A stretch of 64,000 bases of DNA. Source: Terriglobia bacterium. Its GTDB lineage: Bacteria > Acidobacteriota > Terriglobia > Bryobacterales > Bryobacteraceae. This document shows positions 31,980 through 40,059 of this stretch, piece by piece. Under the pieces are notes generated by a model that saw nothing but the letters and a program-made list of their open reading frames with translations, searched no databases and had not been told where the DNA came from. The position numbers and the translations under genes are program-made. Within the stretch, counting starts at the first letter, position 1. Every line of letters starts with the position of its first letter. The stretch lies in NCBI GenBank assembly GCA_020073145.1, contig JAIQFS010000022.1, forward strand, positions 24,961 to 88,960, read 5' to 3'.

Positions 31980-33673
31980 ATGTCGAGGCTCGCCGATCTA
32001 AAAGCCGCGGCGTCACGGAGCGATGTCGCTCAGCTACTGCACACCACACTGAAGGGCCTCACCGCGATTCTCTATACCACGCCGATAGCGAACCGATACA
32101 CGACTTTCGAGATTCCGAAGCGAGGCGGCGGCACGCGTACCATCAAAGCGCCGGACGAAAAGCTAAAACTGCTTCAGCAAAAGCTGTCCATGCTGCTGCA
32201 GGACTGCGTCGATGAGATCAACGATGCCAAATTTTCAATTTGGATCTGCAGGATTTCTTCCCTTCAATCCATTTCGGACGAGTTCGCGGCTTCTTCATCA
32301 AGGACAAGAATCTCGCGCTGAACCCGGATGTCGCCACAATCCTATCGCAAATTGCGTGCGACGGAAAGGCTCTACCCCAAGGGAGCCCCTGCTCCCCTGT
32401 AATTTCGAACCTGATAGCGCACCCTCTTGACATGCACATCGTCCGACTGGCAGCGGAGGTCGGATGCGCCTACTCCCGATACGCCGACGATCTGACCTTC
32501 TCGACGAACAAGAAGGAGTTTCCGCCAGAGATAGCCCGCAAATCAGAAGATGCACCCCATATCTGGCTGCCAGGACGGGAGCTTGAGGAGATAGTTATGC
32601 ATTCCGACTTCAAGATTAACGCGAGAAAGACTCGCATGCAGTATCGCAACTCCCGCCAGGATGTTACTGGCCTAGTCGTGAATCGTAGGATTAACATCCG
32701 CCGAGAATACCGGCACAACGTTCGCGCGATGGTCCACAGCCTTTTCAGAACTGGGAACTTCACACTTTATGGCCCAGTCACGAAAGAGGGCAAGACCACG
32801 CTGGAACTGCGTGAAGGGACGCTCGACGAACTCCACGGTCGGCTGGGGTTCATCGATTGGATCGACGTCTATAACAAGGGCGTCATTGATGAAGAAGAAG
32901 ATTCGGCCTTTATCCCAACGAGGGAATCGACCTATCGCAAATTCCTTATATACCGCGACTTCTATACAACCAAGTTGCCTGTCGTACTCTGCGAAGGCAA
33001 AACTGACAACGTATACATCAAACACGCGATTCGCAGCATGGTGGCCCAGTTTCCCGACCTCGCGGAACTGGATACGGAAGGCAAGGCTCGGCTCAAAATC
33101 CGTCTTTACAAGTACGCAAAGTCGAACACAGGCAGGATCTTGGACCTTAAGGATGGCGGGTCCAGCCATCTGAAGAAATTCATTATTAACTACAAGAAGG
33201 ACACCGACAAGTTCGCGGCCCCTGGTCTGCAGAATCCCTTGATTGTTTTGTTCGACAACGATTCGGGTGCCAAGCCGATATGCTCAGTCGTCAAGCAGGC
33301 GCGACCGAGCAAGCAGGACATGATTCTGAAAGACCCTTTCACGCATGTAGTGAAGAACCTGTATGTCGTGCCGACACCGCTAAAACCAGGGCACAGGGAA
33401 TCGACGATAGAGGATTTCTTTGATGATGCCACTAGAGCAACCGTTGTAGGGGGAAAGACCTTCAGCGACAAGAACGATGCCGATGAGACAAAGCATTACG
33501 GTAAGTGGGTTTTTGCCGAGAAGGTCATAGCGCCCAATGCCAAGACCATCGATTTCACCGGGTTTGTGCCGCTACTGCAGAGCATTTCGTTGGTCATTCG
33601 GACGCACGCCAAGATGTTTTCGTCTGCAGCCTCGCCGGCAGAAGAGCAGACAACTCCGGCTTCACATCCTTAG
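31980..33673 (+). pseudogene. Retron reverse transcriptase fused to TOPRIM (Eco2/Ec67-like), broken by deletion and frameshift
   Basis: Frame one (31980 to about 32231) gives the RT N terminus: ADLKAAASRSDVAQLL, TFEIPKRGGGTRTIKAPD, LLQQKLSMLLQDCVDEIND. A second frame then continues (about 32234-33673): FNLDLQDFFPSIHFGRVRGF, LPQGSPCSPVISNL, SRYADDLTFS (catalytic YADD), RQDVTGLVVN. It ends with a TOPRIM domain: VVLCEGKTDNVYIKHAI (Glu motif), PLIVLFDNDSGA (DxD), and a TIEDFF...DKNDADETKHYGKWVF tail. Order and tail match the Ec67 RT-TOPRIM protein (about 586 residues) as I remember it. About 28 codons are missing between DEIND and NLDLQ, just where Ec67 has GFERGKSI and the NAxxH motif, and the frame changes. 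Unless this is an assembly error, no active RT is made. Confidence 0.82.
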
Positions 33674-33983
33674 CCTGTTACCCTCGTGGAGCCCCTGAAG
33701 TTGCGGTGCTTCTGATGATGACAATCCGCACGTACTCAAATCGCCCGACGCAGGTCTTTAGGCCATCCGTAATCGTCTGTTATCGCCATCGAGCGTTGGT
33801 AACGAGAGACGCCCCAGAGTCTTGCAATCTACGTACGAGGGCAACACCGCGATGCGCAACTCCATCGAAACGTCGCGCTACGAACGCACGCACCCGAAGA
33901 AGTAGGGGCCGGTCCCGCGGCGGCAATCCGGATCTGCTCCCGACAGAACCGGTGGCGCGGACAGGGTACAATACCGGGTCAGG
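33674..33983. other. Island right end and non-coding junction
   Basis: About 310 bp without a supported gene. It holds the last 160 bp of the island, the displaced copy of the host gene end (33835-33904) and the promoter region of the next gene, including TACAAT 11 nt before the ATG at 33984. Confidence 0.5.
33835..33904 (+). repeat. Direct repeat, right copy (attR-like), displaced 3' end of the host gene
   Basis: Matches 30636-30705 at 68 of 70 positions; both differences change the encoded residue (V to M, Y to S), as expected for a copy no longer translated. It ends in the same AAGTA before a stop (TAG here). Confidence 0.88.
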
Positions 33984-34799
33984 ATGAGGACACTCAGGAA
34001 ACTGACGCTGGCGGCCACGATAGCGATTGTTGCGGCATCCGGGCAAGCCCAGGACTGCACGCGCGATGGATTGAAGGCACTGGCCGCGAATTACTTCCAG
34101 GCGGTCGAGACCCACACGATGTCGGCGCTGCCGACTGCGGCCCACGTGCGTATCACCGAAAATGCCGCGGAGATCCAGCCGGGCGAAGGCTTCTTCCAGA
34201 CCGGCGGCAAGGCGCGGTTGCAACGCACCCTTGTCGACACCGGACGCTGCAGCACGCTGACGCAGGCGGTGGTGGAGGAAACCGCCGGAGGCAAGAGCGG
34301 TCCGGTGCTGATGGCGGTACGGCTGAAGGCGGTCTCGGGCAAGGTGAGCGAGATCGAGACGATCATCGCGCGCACCGGGAATTTCGCGTTCAAGCCGCAA
34401 GGCGTGCTCGACACCAAGGATCAGGACTGGACCACTTTGATGCCGGCGGCGCAGCGCCGCACGCGCGAATTCCTTAACGGCCAGGCCGACAAATACTACG
34501 TGATGTTCGAGGACCACAGCATCGACCCCGGGTTCGCGACGCCCTGCAGCCGCTGGGAAAACGGCACGTTTACGACTCCGAAGGGCGACTGCTCCTGGAA
34601 AGCCTCGGTCCTGAAGCACCCGCGCCGCCGTTTCCCGGTGACGGACGTCGAACTCGGCGTGGCTGCCGCCATCACCAACTTCCAGGACGACTGGCTGGAT
34701 GTTCACATCTTCAAGTTCAACCGGGACGGCAAGATCGAGCTGATTCAGGCCGTGGACGGGCCTGGAACCAAGGGTACGGGTTGGCCGTATGACCAATGA
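33984..34799 (+). CDS. Secreted NTF2-like protein of unknown function
   Basis: 271 residues with signal peptide (LTLAATIAIVAASGQAQ). KALAANYFQAVETHTMSALP begins an NTF2/SnoaL-like cone fold. A second similar segment (EFLNGQADKYYVMFEDHSID), and paired Cys in TPCSRWENGTF and GDCSW suggest a disulfide. DDWLDVHIFKFNRDGKIELI closes the protein with a strand typical of SnoaL-like folds. No catalytic site is recognised. It lies 37 bp upstream of the TIGR03435-type gene with its own ribosome site, so the two may be co-transcribed. Confidence 0.65.
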   Translation: MRTLRKLTLAATIAIVAASGQAQDCTRDGLKALAANYFQAVETHTMSALPTAAHVRITENAAEIQPGEGFFQTGGKARLQRTLVDTGRCSTLTQAVVEETAGGKSGPVLMAVRLKAVSGKVSEIETIIARTGNFAFKPQGVLDTKDQDWTTLMPAAQRRTREFLNGQADKYYVMFEDHSIDPGFATPCSRWENGTFTTPKGDCSWKASVLKHPRRRFPVTDVELGVAAAITNFQDDWLDVHIFKFNRDGKIELIQAVDGPGTKGTGWPYDQ

Positions 34800-34835
34800 G
34801 CGGGCACAATGCCCCGGCAGGAAGAGAGGAATTCG

Positions 34836-35639
34836 ATGTTGAAGAGACTCACGCTGGCCGCACCGCTCCTGGTTGCATTCGCGGCCTTCGCAGGGGCGCA
34901 AGCCCGCCCGGAGTTTGAGGTCGCCTCCGTGCGGATCGTGCCGCCCGGCAACAACTCCGAAAGCTACATGCAAACGCTCGATGTCGGGCCCGGCGGAACC
35001 CTCCGCATTTCCAACCGCCGCCTGGATGAGATCATCATGGTGGCCTACAACATCAGCGGCAGACAGCTCTCCGGCCCGCGCTGGTTGACGGAGCCGACGA
35101 CGGACCCCACGGTGGTTACGCGCTATGAGATCGTCGCCAAAGTTCCTGACGACGCCAAGAAGGACCAGATCCCTCTGATGTTACAAAAGCTCCTCGAAGA
35201 CCGCTTCAAACTGCAGGTGCATCGGGAGTCCCGCACCACGCAGGTCTACGCGCTGGGAGTTGCCAAAGGCGGGCCGAAGCTGGAGACCTCCGTTCCCAAT
35301 GGCGATCGTCCGCCCGGCTGCGCGCGCGTGGTCACTGGTGGCGCGGGTATCGGGGCGGCGGCCGATTGCTATCACATCACCGCCGAGCAACTGGCGCATC
35401 AGCTTCCCTCGCTCTCGCCCGCGTACTTCCGCGACGGCCCGGTTGTCGACCGCACCGGCCTGACCGGCACCTACGATCTACATCTGGAATGGATGATGCA
35501 GCAACAACTCGATGCCGGATTGACGGGTCCTACGATGTTCACGGCGGTCGAGAAGCTGGGGCTCACTTTGGAGAAAAAACGGGATACGGCCGAAATGCTG
35601 ATTGTCGACCACTGCGAACCGACGCCGACCGAGAACTGA
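34836..35639 (+). CDS. TIGR03435-type secreted protein
   Basis: 267 residues. A signal peptide (LTLAAPLLVAFAAFAGAQ) is followed by the family start FEVASVRIVPPG, then MLQKLLEDRFKLQVHRESR, YALGVAKGGPKLE, and a DGPVVDRTGLTGTYDLHLEW C-terminal signature. This paralogous family is greatly expanded in Solibacter; its function is unknown, and some members are fused to M56 peptidase sensors. The start at 34836 is chosen for the AGAGGA site and signal peptide rather than an ATG nine codons upstream. Confidence 0.9.
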   Translation: MLKRLTLAAPLLVAFAAFAGAQARPEFEVASVRIVPPGNNSESYMQTLDVGPGGTLRISNRRLDEIIMVAYNISGRQLSGPRWLTEPTTDPTVVTRYEIVAKVPDDAKKDQIPLMLQKLLEDRFKLQVHRESRTTQVYALGVAKGGPKLETSVPNGDRPPGCARVVTGGAGIGAAADCYHITAEQLAHQLPSLSPAYFRDGPVVDRTGLTGTYDLHLEWMMQQQLDAGLTGPTMFTAVEKLGLTLEKKRDTAEMLIVDHCEPTPTEN

Positions 35640-35684
35640 AACGCGCTGCGCCTTCTCCAGGAAAATGCGGGGCCCACGGCCCGC

Positions 35685-37637
35685 CTACGGTAGCGCGAAG
35701 ACCACCAGGCCCTGACCGCGGTTGGGGCCGCCGGCGGCGGCGACGATGGCCACATATTGTTTGCCGTTTTTCCCGCGGTAGGTCATCGGATTGGCGGTGG
35801 CGGTGTGGTCGAGCTTGGTGACCCAGAGTTCCTTGCCGGTCTTGGAATCGAAGGCGCGGAAGCGGTTGTCGGAAGTCGCGCCGATAAAAAACAGGCCGCC
35901 CGCGGTGGCGATGCCGCCGGCGGAATTGCTGACGCCGGTGTGCTGCTTTTCCGGCGGCAGGCTCTCGCTGATGCCGAGCGGTACTTCCCAGGCGAAATCG
36001 CCGGTGGCTGCGTTGACCGCGATGAGGCGGCCCCACGGCGGCCGGAAGCACGGCAGAGTGCCCAGCGTTTTTCCATTGGCATCCTTCACGGGCGCGCTGA
36101 AACCGCCCAGGCCGCGCGGGCCGGTGCGGATATACGGCTCAATGCCGTCGGGATTATCCGGCGTGTACTTCGGGTTCTTCTCCATCCATCCCAGGGCGGG
36201 AGCGTCTTTGGTGTTGACGAAAATATAGCCGAGCTTGGGATCGACGGCCGTGCCTCCCCAGTTGGCGCCGCCGGTAAATCCGGGAAACACCAGCGAGGGC
36301 TTGGACGGCTTGCCGTCCTCGTGATAGAGGAACGGCGTGAACGGGCCGCCGTTGTACAGGCCGCCGGATTTTTCCCAAAGTTCCTGACACGCCTGGGCAT
36401 GTTCCAGAGTGGTGTCGGCGGCGGTCACGATGTCGTCCTTGGTGAAGCTGACCCGCGAGATGGGCGGCGGCTTCACGGGGAAGGGCTGCGTGGGCGAATA
36501 CCATTCGCCCGGAACATCGCCCTGCGCTACCGGGCGCTCATCGACGCCGAAGACCGGCTTGCCGGTGACGCGATCGAGAATGAACATGTAGCCGGATTTG
36601 CCCACCTGCGCGAGAGCGGGAATGGTCTTGCCGTCTTTCTTGATATCGATCAGGCTCGGCGCCGGAGGCAGGTTGTAATCCCACAGCTCGTGGCGGACGG
36701 TCTGGAAATACCACTTCAGTTTTCCAGTCTGGGCGTCCACGGCCACCAGCGTGTTGCCGAACAGGTTCGCGCCCGGCCGGTCGCCGCCATAAAAGTTCGC
36801 GCCCGGTCCGCTCACGGGAAGGTAGAGGATGCCGCGCTCTTCGTCCACGGTGAGGGCGAACGCCCAAACGTTGTTGCCCGTGCGATTTTTCCAACTGTCC
36901 GGCTTCAGCCAGGTCTCGCTCCCCGTCTCACCCGGCCGCGCGATGGTGTGAAACTCCCAGAGTTGCTTGCCGGTTCGCACGTCGTACCCGTGAACGTCGC
37001 CGAGCTGTCCACCACCCTGATCGAGGGCCGGATTGATGTGGCGGTCGCCCGGACCATAGAAATTGGTCCCGAGCAGCAGCATGTTTTTGTAAATGACGGG
37101 CGCTCCGTCGTAAGCGACTTCGAGCGGCACTTCCCCTTCGCGCCCGAAGCCGGGATCGACCTTGCCGGTGCGCGCATTCAACGCCATCATTTTGTGGGCG
37201 GTTGTGAAAATGATGCGCGGAGGATTATTGCGGTCGCCCGGCCAGAAGCCGACACCGCGAAACGAGGCCAGTCCGCCGCTCACTTCGTACGTCCAGATCT
37301 CCTTGCCCGTCTCCGGATCCAACGCGACCACGCGGTCGCCGGCCGGCAGGTACATGACACCATCGACCACAATCGGCGTGATCTCCTGGTAGAGCTCCGA
37401 TGGGCTTTGGCCTTTAATCGGTTTGCCCTCGCGATTGAAAGCGTAAAACCAGGATTGGGTGAGCGTGGACACGTTGGAGGTGTCGATCTGGGTGAGCGGC
37501 GAGTACCGCGTGCCGGCCAGATCGTGCAGAAACATCGGCCAGTCGCCATCGTTTCGTGCCGCGGCCCGTTGGGCCTTGAGCCCGCCTGCCAAGGCGGATA
37601 GGATCAGGATCGGAACCCCCAGACTGCGCAGACTCAC
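35685..37637 (-). CDS. PQQ-dependent dehydrogenase (quinoprotein propeller)
   Basis: 650 residues from a GTG with GGAGGA 7 nt upstream; an in-frame ATG 14 codons earlier has no such site and would lengthen the signal peptide. Propeller motifs: GDWPMFLHDLAGTRYSPLTQ, ALDPETGKEIWTYE, GANLFGNTLVAVDAQTGKLK, HELWDYNLPPAPSLIDI, GEWYSPTQPFPVKPPPI, GANWGGTAVDP. No heme motif. Close to the enzyme at 9393 through the HHDLWD/RHELWD region and GEWYSPTQPFP. A periplasmic alcohol or sugar oxidase is expected; the substrate is unknown. Convergent with the TIGR03435 gene. Confidence 0.87.
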   Translation of the reverse strand: MSLRSLGVPILILSALAGGLKAQRAAARNDGDWPMFLHDLAGTRYSPLTQIDTSNVSTLTQSWFYAFNREGKPIKGQSPSELYQEITPIVVDGVMYLPAGDRVVALDPETGKEIWTYEVSGGLASFRGVGFWPGDRNNPPRIIFTTAHKMMALNARTGKVDPGFGREGEVPLEVAYDGAPVIYKNMLLLGTNFYGPGDRHINPALDQGGGQLGDVHGYDVRTGKQLWEFHTIARPGETGSETWLKPDSWKNRTGNNVWAFALTVDEERGILYLPVSGPGANFYGGDRPGANLFGNTLVAVDAQTGKLKWYFQTVRHELWDYNLPPAPSLIDIKKDGKTIPALAQVGKSGYMFILDRVTGKPVFGVDERPVAQGDVPGEWYSPTQPFPVKPPPISRVSFTKDDIVTAADTTLEHAQACQELWEKSGGLYNGGPFTPFLYHEDGKPSKPSLVFPGFTGGANWGGTAVDPKLGYIFVNTKDAPALGWMEKNPKYTPDNPDGIEPYIRTGPRGLGGFSAPVKDANGKTLGTLPCFRPPWGRLIAVNAATGDFAWEVPLGISESLPPEKQHTGVSNSAGGIATAGGLFFIGATSDNRFRAFDSKTGKELWVTKLDHTATANPMTYRGKNGKQYVAIVAAAGGPNRGQGLVVFALP

Positions 37638-37740
37638 GTGTGGTTTCCTCCATGCCGTGCCGGGGCGCGCAGCGGCCAACGGCCCCTTCCAACCAGCGGC
37701 ATCAGACTGCTAGTGTATCGCGTCCGCGCCGCACGAGAAA

Positions 37741-38775
37741 TCACCGGCGGGTGAACTTGTCAAAGACGGTAATCACCGGCAGGGCGTTCCGGTTTTCGTC
37801 GAAGAAACCTCGCGACCCCAGGTTGCCGGTCACCGCTGGTTCCCACCAGAACACTCCGGCTCCACGGCCGTTGGGCGCCGCTTGGACCACGCGGTTCAGC
37901 TCCTCCAGGAATTCCTTCTGGCCTTCCGGCGTTTCGGGAAACGGCGCCAGTTTATCGCGGTATTCGGCGGGCTTCCAGTTGTAGGCGGCTTCCACCACGA
38001 TGATGTCCTTCCGGTACTGGTCCGCCATGAAGATCAGATTCTCTCGAAGATCGTTCAGGCTTCCATGCCACCACGGATAGTAGGATTGGCCGATCACGTC
38101 AAAGTCGATGCCATAGGAATTGATCTTGTCGAAGAAGTCTTTGGTTGCGTACCGATCGCCGCCCTTATCGATGTGAATCATGATGCGGGGCCGCGGCTGA
38201 TCGCCTCTCCCCGCCTCCACACCGGCGATGCCCGCCTTGAGCAGTTCCGCAAAATGATCCCAGTTTTCCGGGAGTTTGCCATCAGGCCACAGCATGCCGT
38301 TCGTGATCTCATTTCCGATCTGAACCATGTCCGGGAGCACGCCGTCCTTGCGAAACGCCGCGATTGTATCGCGCGTGTAATTGAAAACGGCTTCGACCAG
38401 CCGCGCGTGCGGCAATCCCTCCCAGGCCTTGGGGAGAACTTGCTTGCCAGGGTCGGCCCAGGTATCCGAGTAGTGGAAATCCAGAAGAAACTGAAAGCCC
38501 AGGTTCTTCGCGGCTTGTGCCAGAGAGAGGGTGTATTCGAGGTTGTTGGGAAGCGCCGTGGGGGTATGAAACAGCCGCAGGCGAATCCAGTGGTAACCGT
38601 GGTCTTTGAAAATTTGCAGTCCCGGCCGGGGCTGGTTGTTGTCCTTGAAGACGATGCCGCGATCCTCGGCTTGTTTCAGGAAAGAGAGATCCGCGCCGAC
38701 GGCATATTCGGCGGATCGAGCCAGGGGAAGCGCGCACGTGAGAAACACCAGCGCTTGCAGGAGGCGGAGCATCAT
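37741..38775 (-). CDS. GH53 endo-beta-1,4-galactanase
   Basis: 344 residues. A signal peptide (ALVFLTCALPLARS) leads into a (beta/alpha)8 barrel of family GH53: YAVGADLSFLKQAEDRGIVF, YHWIRLRLFHTP, FLLDFHYSDTWADPGKQ, PDMVQIGNEITNGMLWPDG (acid/base Glu), VIGQSYYPWWHGSL, IIVVEAAYNW (nucleophile Glu), and GVFWWEPA. Both catalytic glutamates are present. The enzyme would cut galactan or arabinogalactan side chains of pectin outside the cell. The start at 38775 begins the signal peptide. Together with GH28 at 13482 it supports pectin use. Confidence 0.9.
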   Translation of the reverse strand: MMLRLLQALVFLTCALPLARSAEYAVGADLSFLKQAEDRGIVFKDNNQPRPGLQIFKDHGYHWIRLRLFHTPTALPNNLEYTLSLAQAAKNLGFQFLLDFHYSDTWADPGKQVLPKAWEGLPHARLVEAVFNYTRDTIAAFRKDGVLPDMVQIGNEITNGMLWPDGKLPENWDHFAELLKAGIAGVEAGRGDQPRPRIMIHIDKGGDRYATKDFFDKINSYGIDFDVIGQSYYPWWHGSLNDLRENLIFMADQYRKDIIVVEAAYNWKPAEYRDKLAPFPETPEGQKEFLEELNRVVQAAPNGRGAGVFWWEPAVTGNLGSRGFFDENRNALPVITVFDKFTRR

Positions 38776-38833
38776 GGGTAGACTCGCGCGATCGGGGGAT
38801 CGATGCCGGCGCTTCGTTCGATCGGCCACTCGC

Positions 38834-39211
38834 CTACGGTCCGTAGACGCGGATCTCCTTACCGTCCGCCAGGACAACGCGTTCGAGTCTGACAATCTTC
38901 TGGCCGTCGGCGTACTGATAGCCGATGCCCGTGATCACGTCGCCGGGCCGGACTGTCGTTTTGGTCCAGCCGTTGGCCGTCATCCGTACGATGGCGGGTC
39001 CGCCGACTTTCCATTTCTCCGTTCGGCCGTCATTGGTCTGAACCTCGAGGGTGATCATGGGGTGCGGATTGGCCCACTCGAACTCGGTGACTGTGCCCTT
39101 CACGGTCACGAGCCGGTCCTTGCTGATCGGCCATGAATGATGCGCCGACAGAGGCGCCGCAGCACAAACCAGCGCAAGGATCACCCATCCTGGGACCCAT
39201 AAGGCCTTCAT
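38834..39211 (-). CDS. DUF6152 family secreted protein (second copy)
   Basis: 125 residues. A signal peptide (VILALVCAAAPLSA) precedes the diagnostic HHSWPISKD, then VKGTVTEFEWANPHPMITLE, a RMTANGWTKTTVRPGD segment and GIGYQYADGQKIV. Close in motif order to the copy at 27926 (HHSFSAEFD, MEWSNPHTW). Divergent from the cytochrome c gene at 39338. Confidence 0.82.
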   Translation of the reverse strand: MKALWVPGWVILALVCAAAPLSAHHSWPISKDRLVTVKGTVTEFEWANPHPMITLEVQTNDGRTEKWKVGGPAIVRMTANGWTKTTVRPGDVITGIGYQYADGQKIVRLERVVLADGKEIRVYGP

Positions 39212-39302
39212 GGTGGCTCTCCTCCTCGGTGCAATTCTATCAGGCTGGTGAAAGGGTGGGGCGGCGCGGCGACAGCGGCGCAGCGCCTCCTCACGCGTGC
39301 GC

Positions 39303-39331
39303 TTGACACCGTTCCGGTGACCTGACACGAT
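39303..39331 (+). promoter_or_regulatory. Promoter TTGACA-17-CACGAT, leaderless start of cytochrome c
   Basis: TTGACA (39303-39308) and CACGAT (39326-39331) with 17 bp between them; the ATG follows 6 nt later. The -35 is consensus, the -10 weak. Confidence 0.42.
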
Positions 39332-39337
39332 CACGAG

Positions 39338-40045
39338 ATGCACAGCATACCGGTGGCCGGGCTCTTGGTCGCCGTATCGGCCAGTCTCGGCGCCGCTCAG
39401 ACCAGCGCCCCGCCCCGGACCGTTTGGGACGGGGTGTACACGGAGGCGCAAGCCGCCCGCGGCCTGATGGCCTTCGGCCAAAGCTGCGCGGGCTGTCATG
39501 CGCTGGCGGCGGAAGGCAAGGCGCCGCTGGTGGGCGACTCGTTCTGGAAAAGTTTCTCGCAAAAGACCGTCGGCGAACTGTTCGAGTATGTGAGCGCCAA
39601 CATGCCGAACGGCACGCCCGGTTCTCTGAACGAGGCCACCTACCGGGATCTGGTCGCGCTCCTGCTGAAATCCAACGGCTTTCCGGCGGGAGCCGCCGAG
39701 CTAGGACCCAATACCACTGCCGGCGTGCAGATTGTTCCGAAGGACGGAGGCACCGCGCTTCCGGCGAATGCGCTGGCTCGCGTGGTCGGTTGTCTGAGTC
39801 GGAGCGGAACGGACTGGGTGGTGACGCGCGCGACCACCCCCGAGCGGGCGGAACGCGCTGCGGAGGGCGGGGAAGACGCCACCCGGCCGCTCGGCACCCG
39901 GACGATGCCGCTGAAGTTCGTCGTGACCCGCCTGGATGGCTTGGCCGGGTCGCGCGTGGCGGTGAGCGGGCTTCTTATCGGGGATGGCGGCGCTGACGGC
40001 ATCAACGTGACCGTGGTGAGCCGCGTCGCGCCGAAGTGCCCGTAA
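39338..40045 (+). CDS. Secreted cytochrome c with C-terminal extension
   Basis: 235 residues. A signal peptide is followed by VWDGVYTEAQAARGLMAFGQ and the heme site CAGCH at 50-54. The NMPNGTPGSL segment holds the likely Met ligand. A second domain (about 135-235) has SRSGTDWVVTRATTPER and ends GLLIGDGGADGINVTVVSRV. The second domain is an acidobacterial beta-rich module; a decayed copy of exactly this end is found at 42582-42686. Predicted periplasmic electron carrier for a dehydrogenase. 14 bp upstream of the DFSGLW-family gene, so they form an operon. Confidence 0.83.
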   Translation: MHSIPVAGLLVAVSASLGAAQTSAPPRTVWDGVYTEAQAARGLMAFGQSCAGCHALAAEGKAPLVGDSFWKSFSQKTVGELFEYVSANMPNGTPGSLNEATYRDLVALLLKSNGFPAGAAELGPNTTAGVQIVPKDGGTALPANALARVVGCLSRSGTDWVVTRATTPERAERAAEGGEDATRPLGTRTMPLKFVVTRLDGLAGSRVAVSGLLIGDGGADGINVTVVSRVAPKCP

Positions 40046-40059
40046 GGGCGGGAGGATCG

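Larger units (their letters stand above)
30706..33834. mobile_element. Retron-bearing genomic island of about 3.1 kb
   Basis: The segment between the 70-bp direct repeats. It is visibly AT-richer than its surroundings (hand count 31 G/C in 60 at 33121-33180 against 38 in 60 at 29941-30000). It contains an NDT-like/winged-helix gene, a structured RNA and an RT-TOPRIM gene, and nothing else I can identify. No integrase, transposase or terminal inverted repeat is visible. Insertion at the 3' end of a coding gene with duplication of that end resembles tyrosine-recombinase islands or a satellite whose integrase acts in trans. Confidence 0.72.

Noticed and set aside
32220..32330. Programmed ribosomal frameshift joining the two RT frames
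   Set aside because: A frameshift would not restore the roughly 28 missing codons, and no slippery site or pseudoknot is evident at the overlap.
30706..33834. Transposon or insertion sequence
   Set aside because: No transposase, no terminal inverted repeats and no short target-site duplication; the 70-bp repeats are gene-end copies instead.
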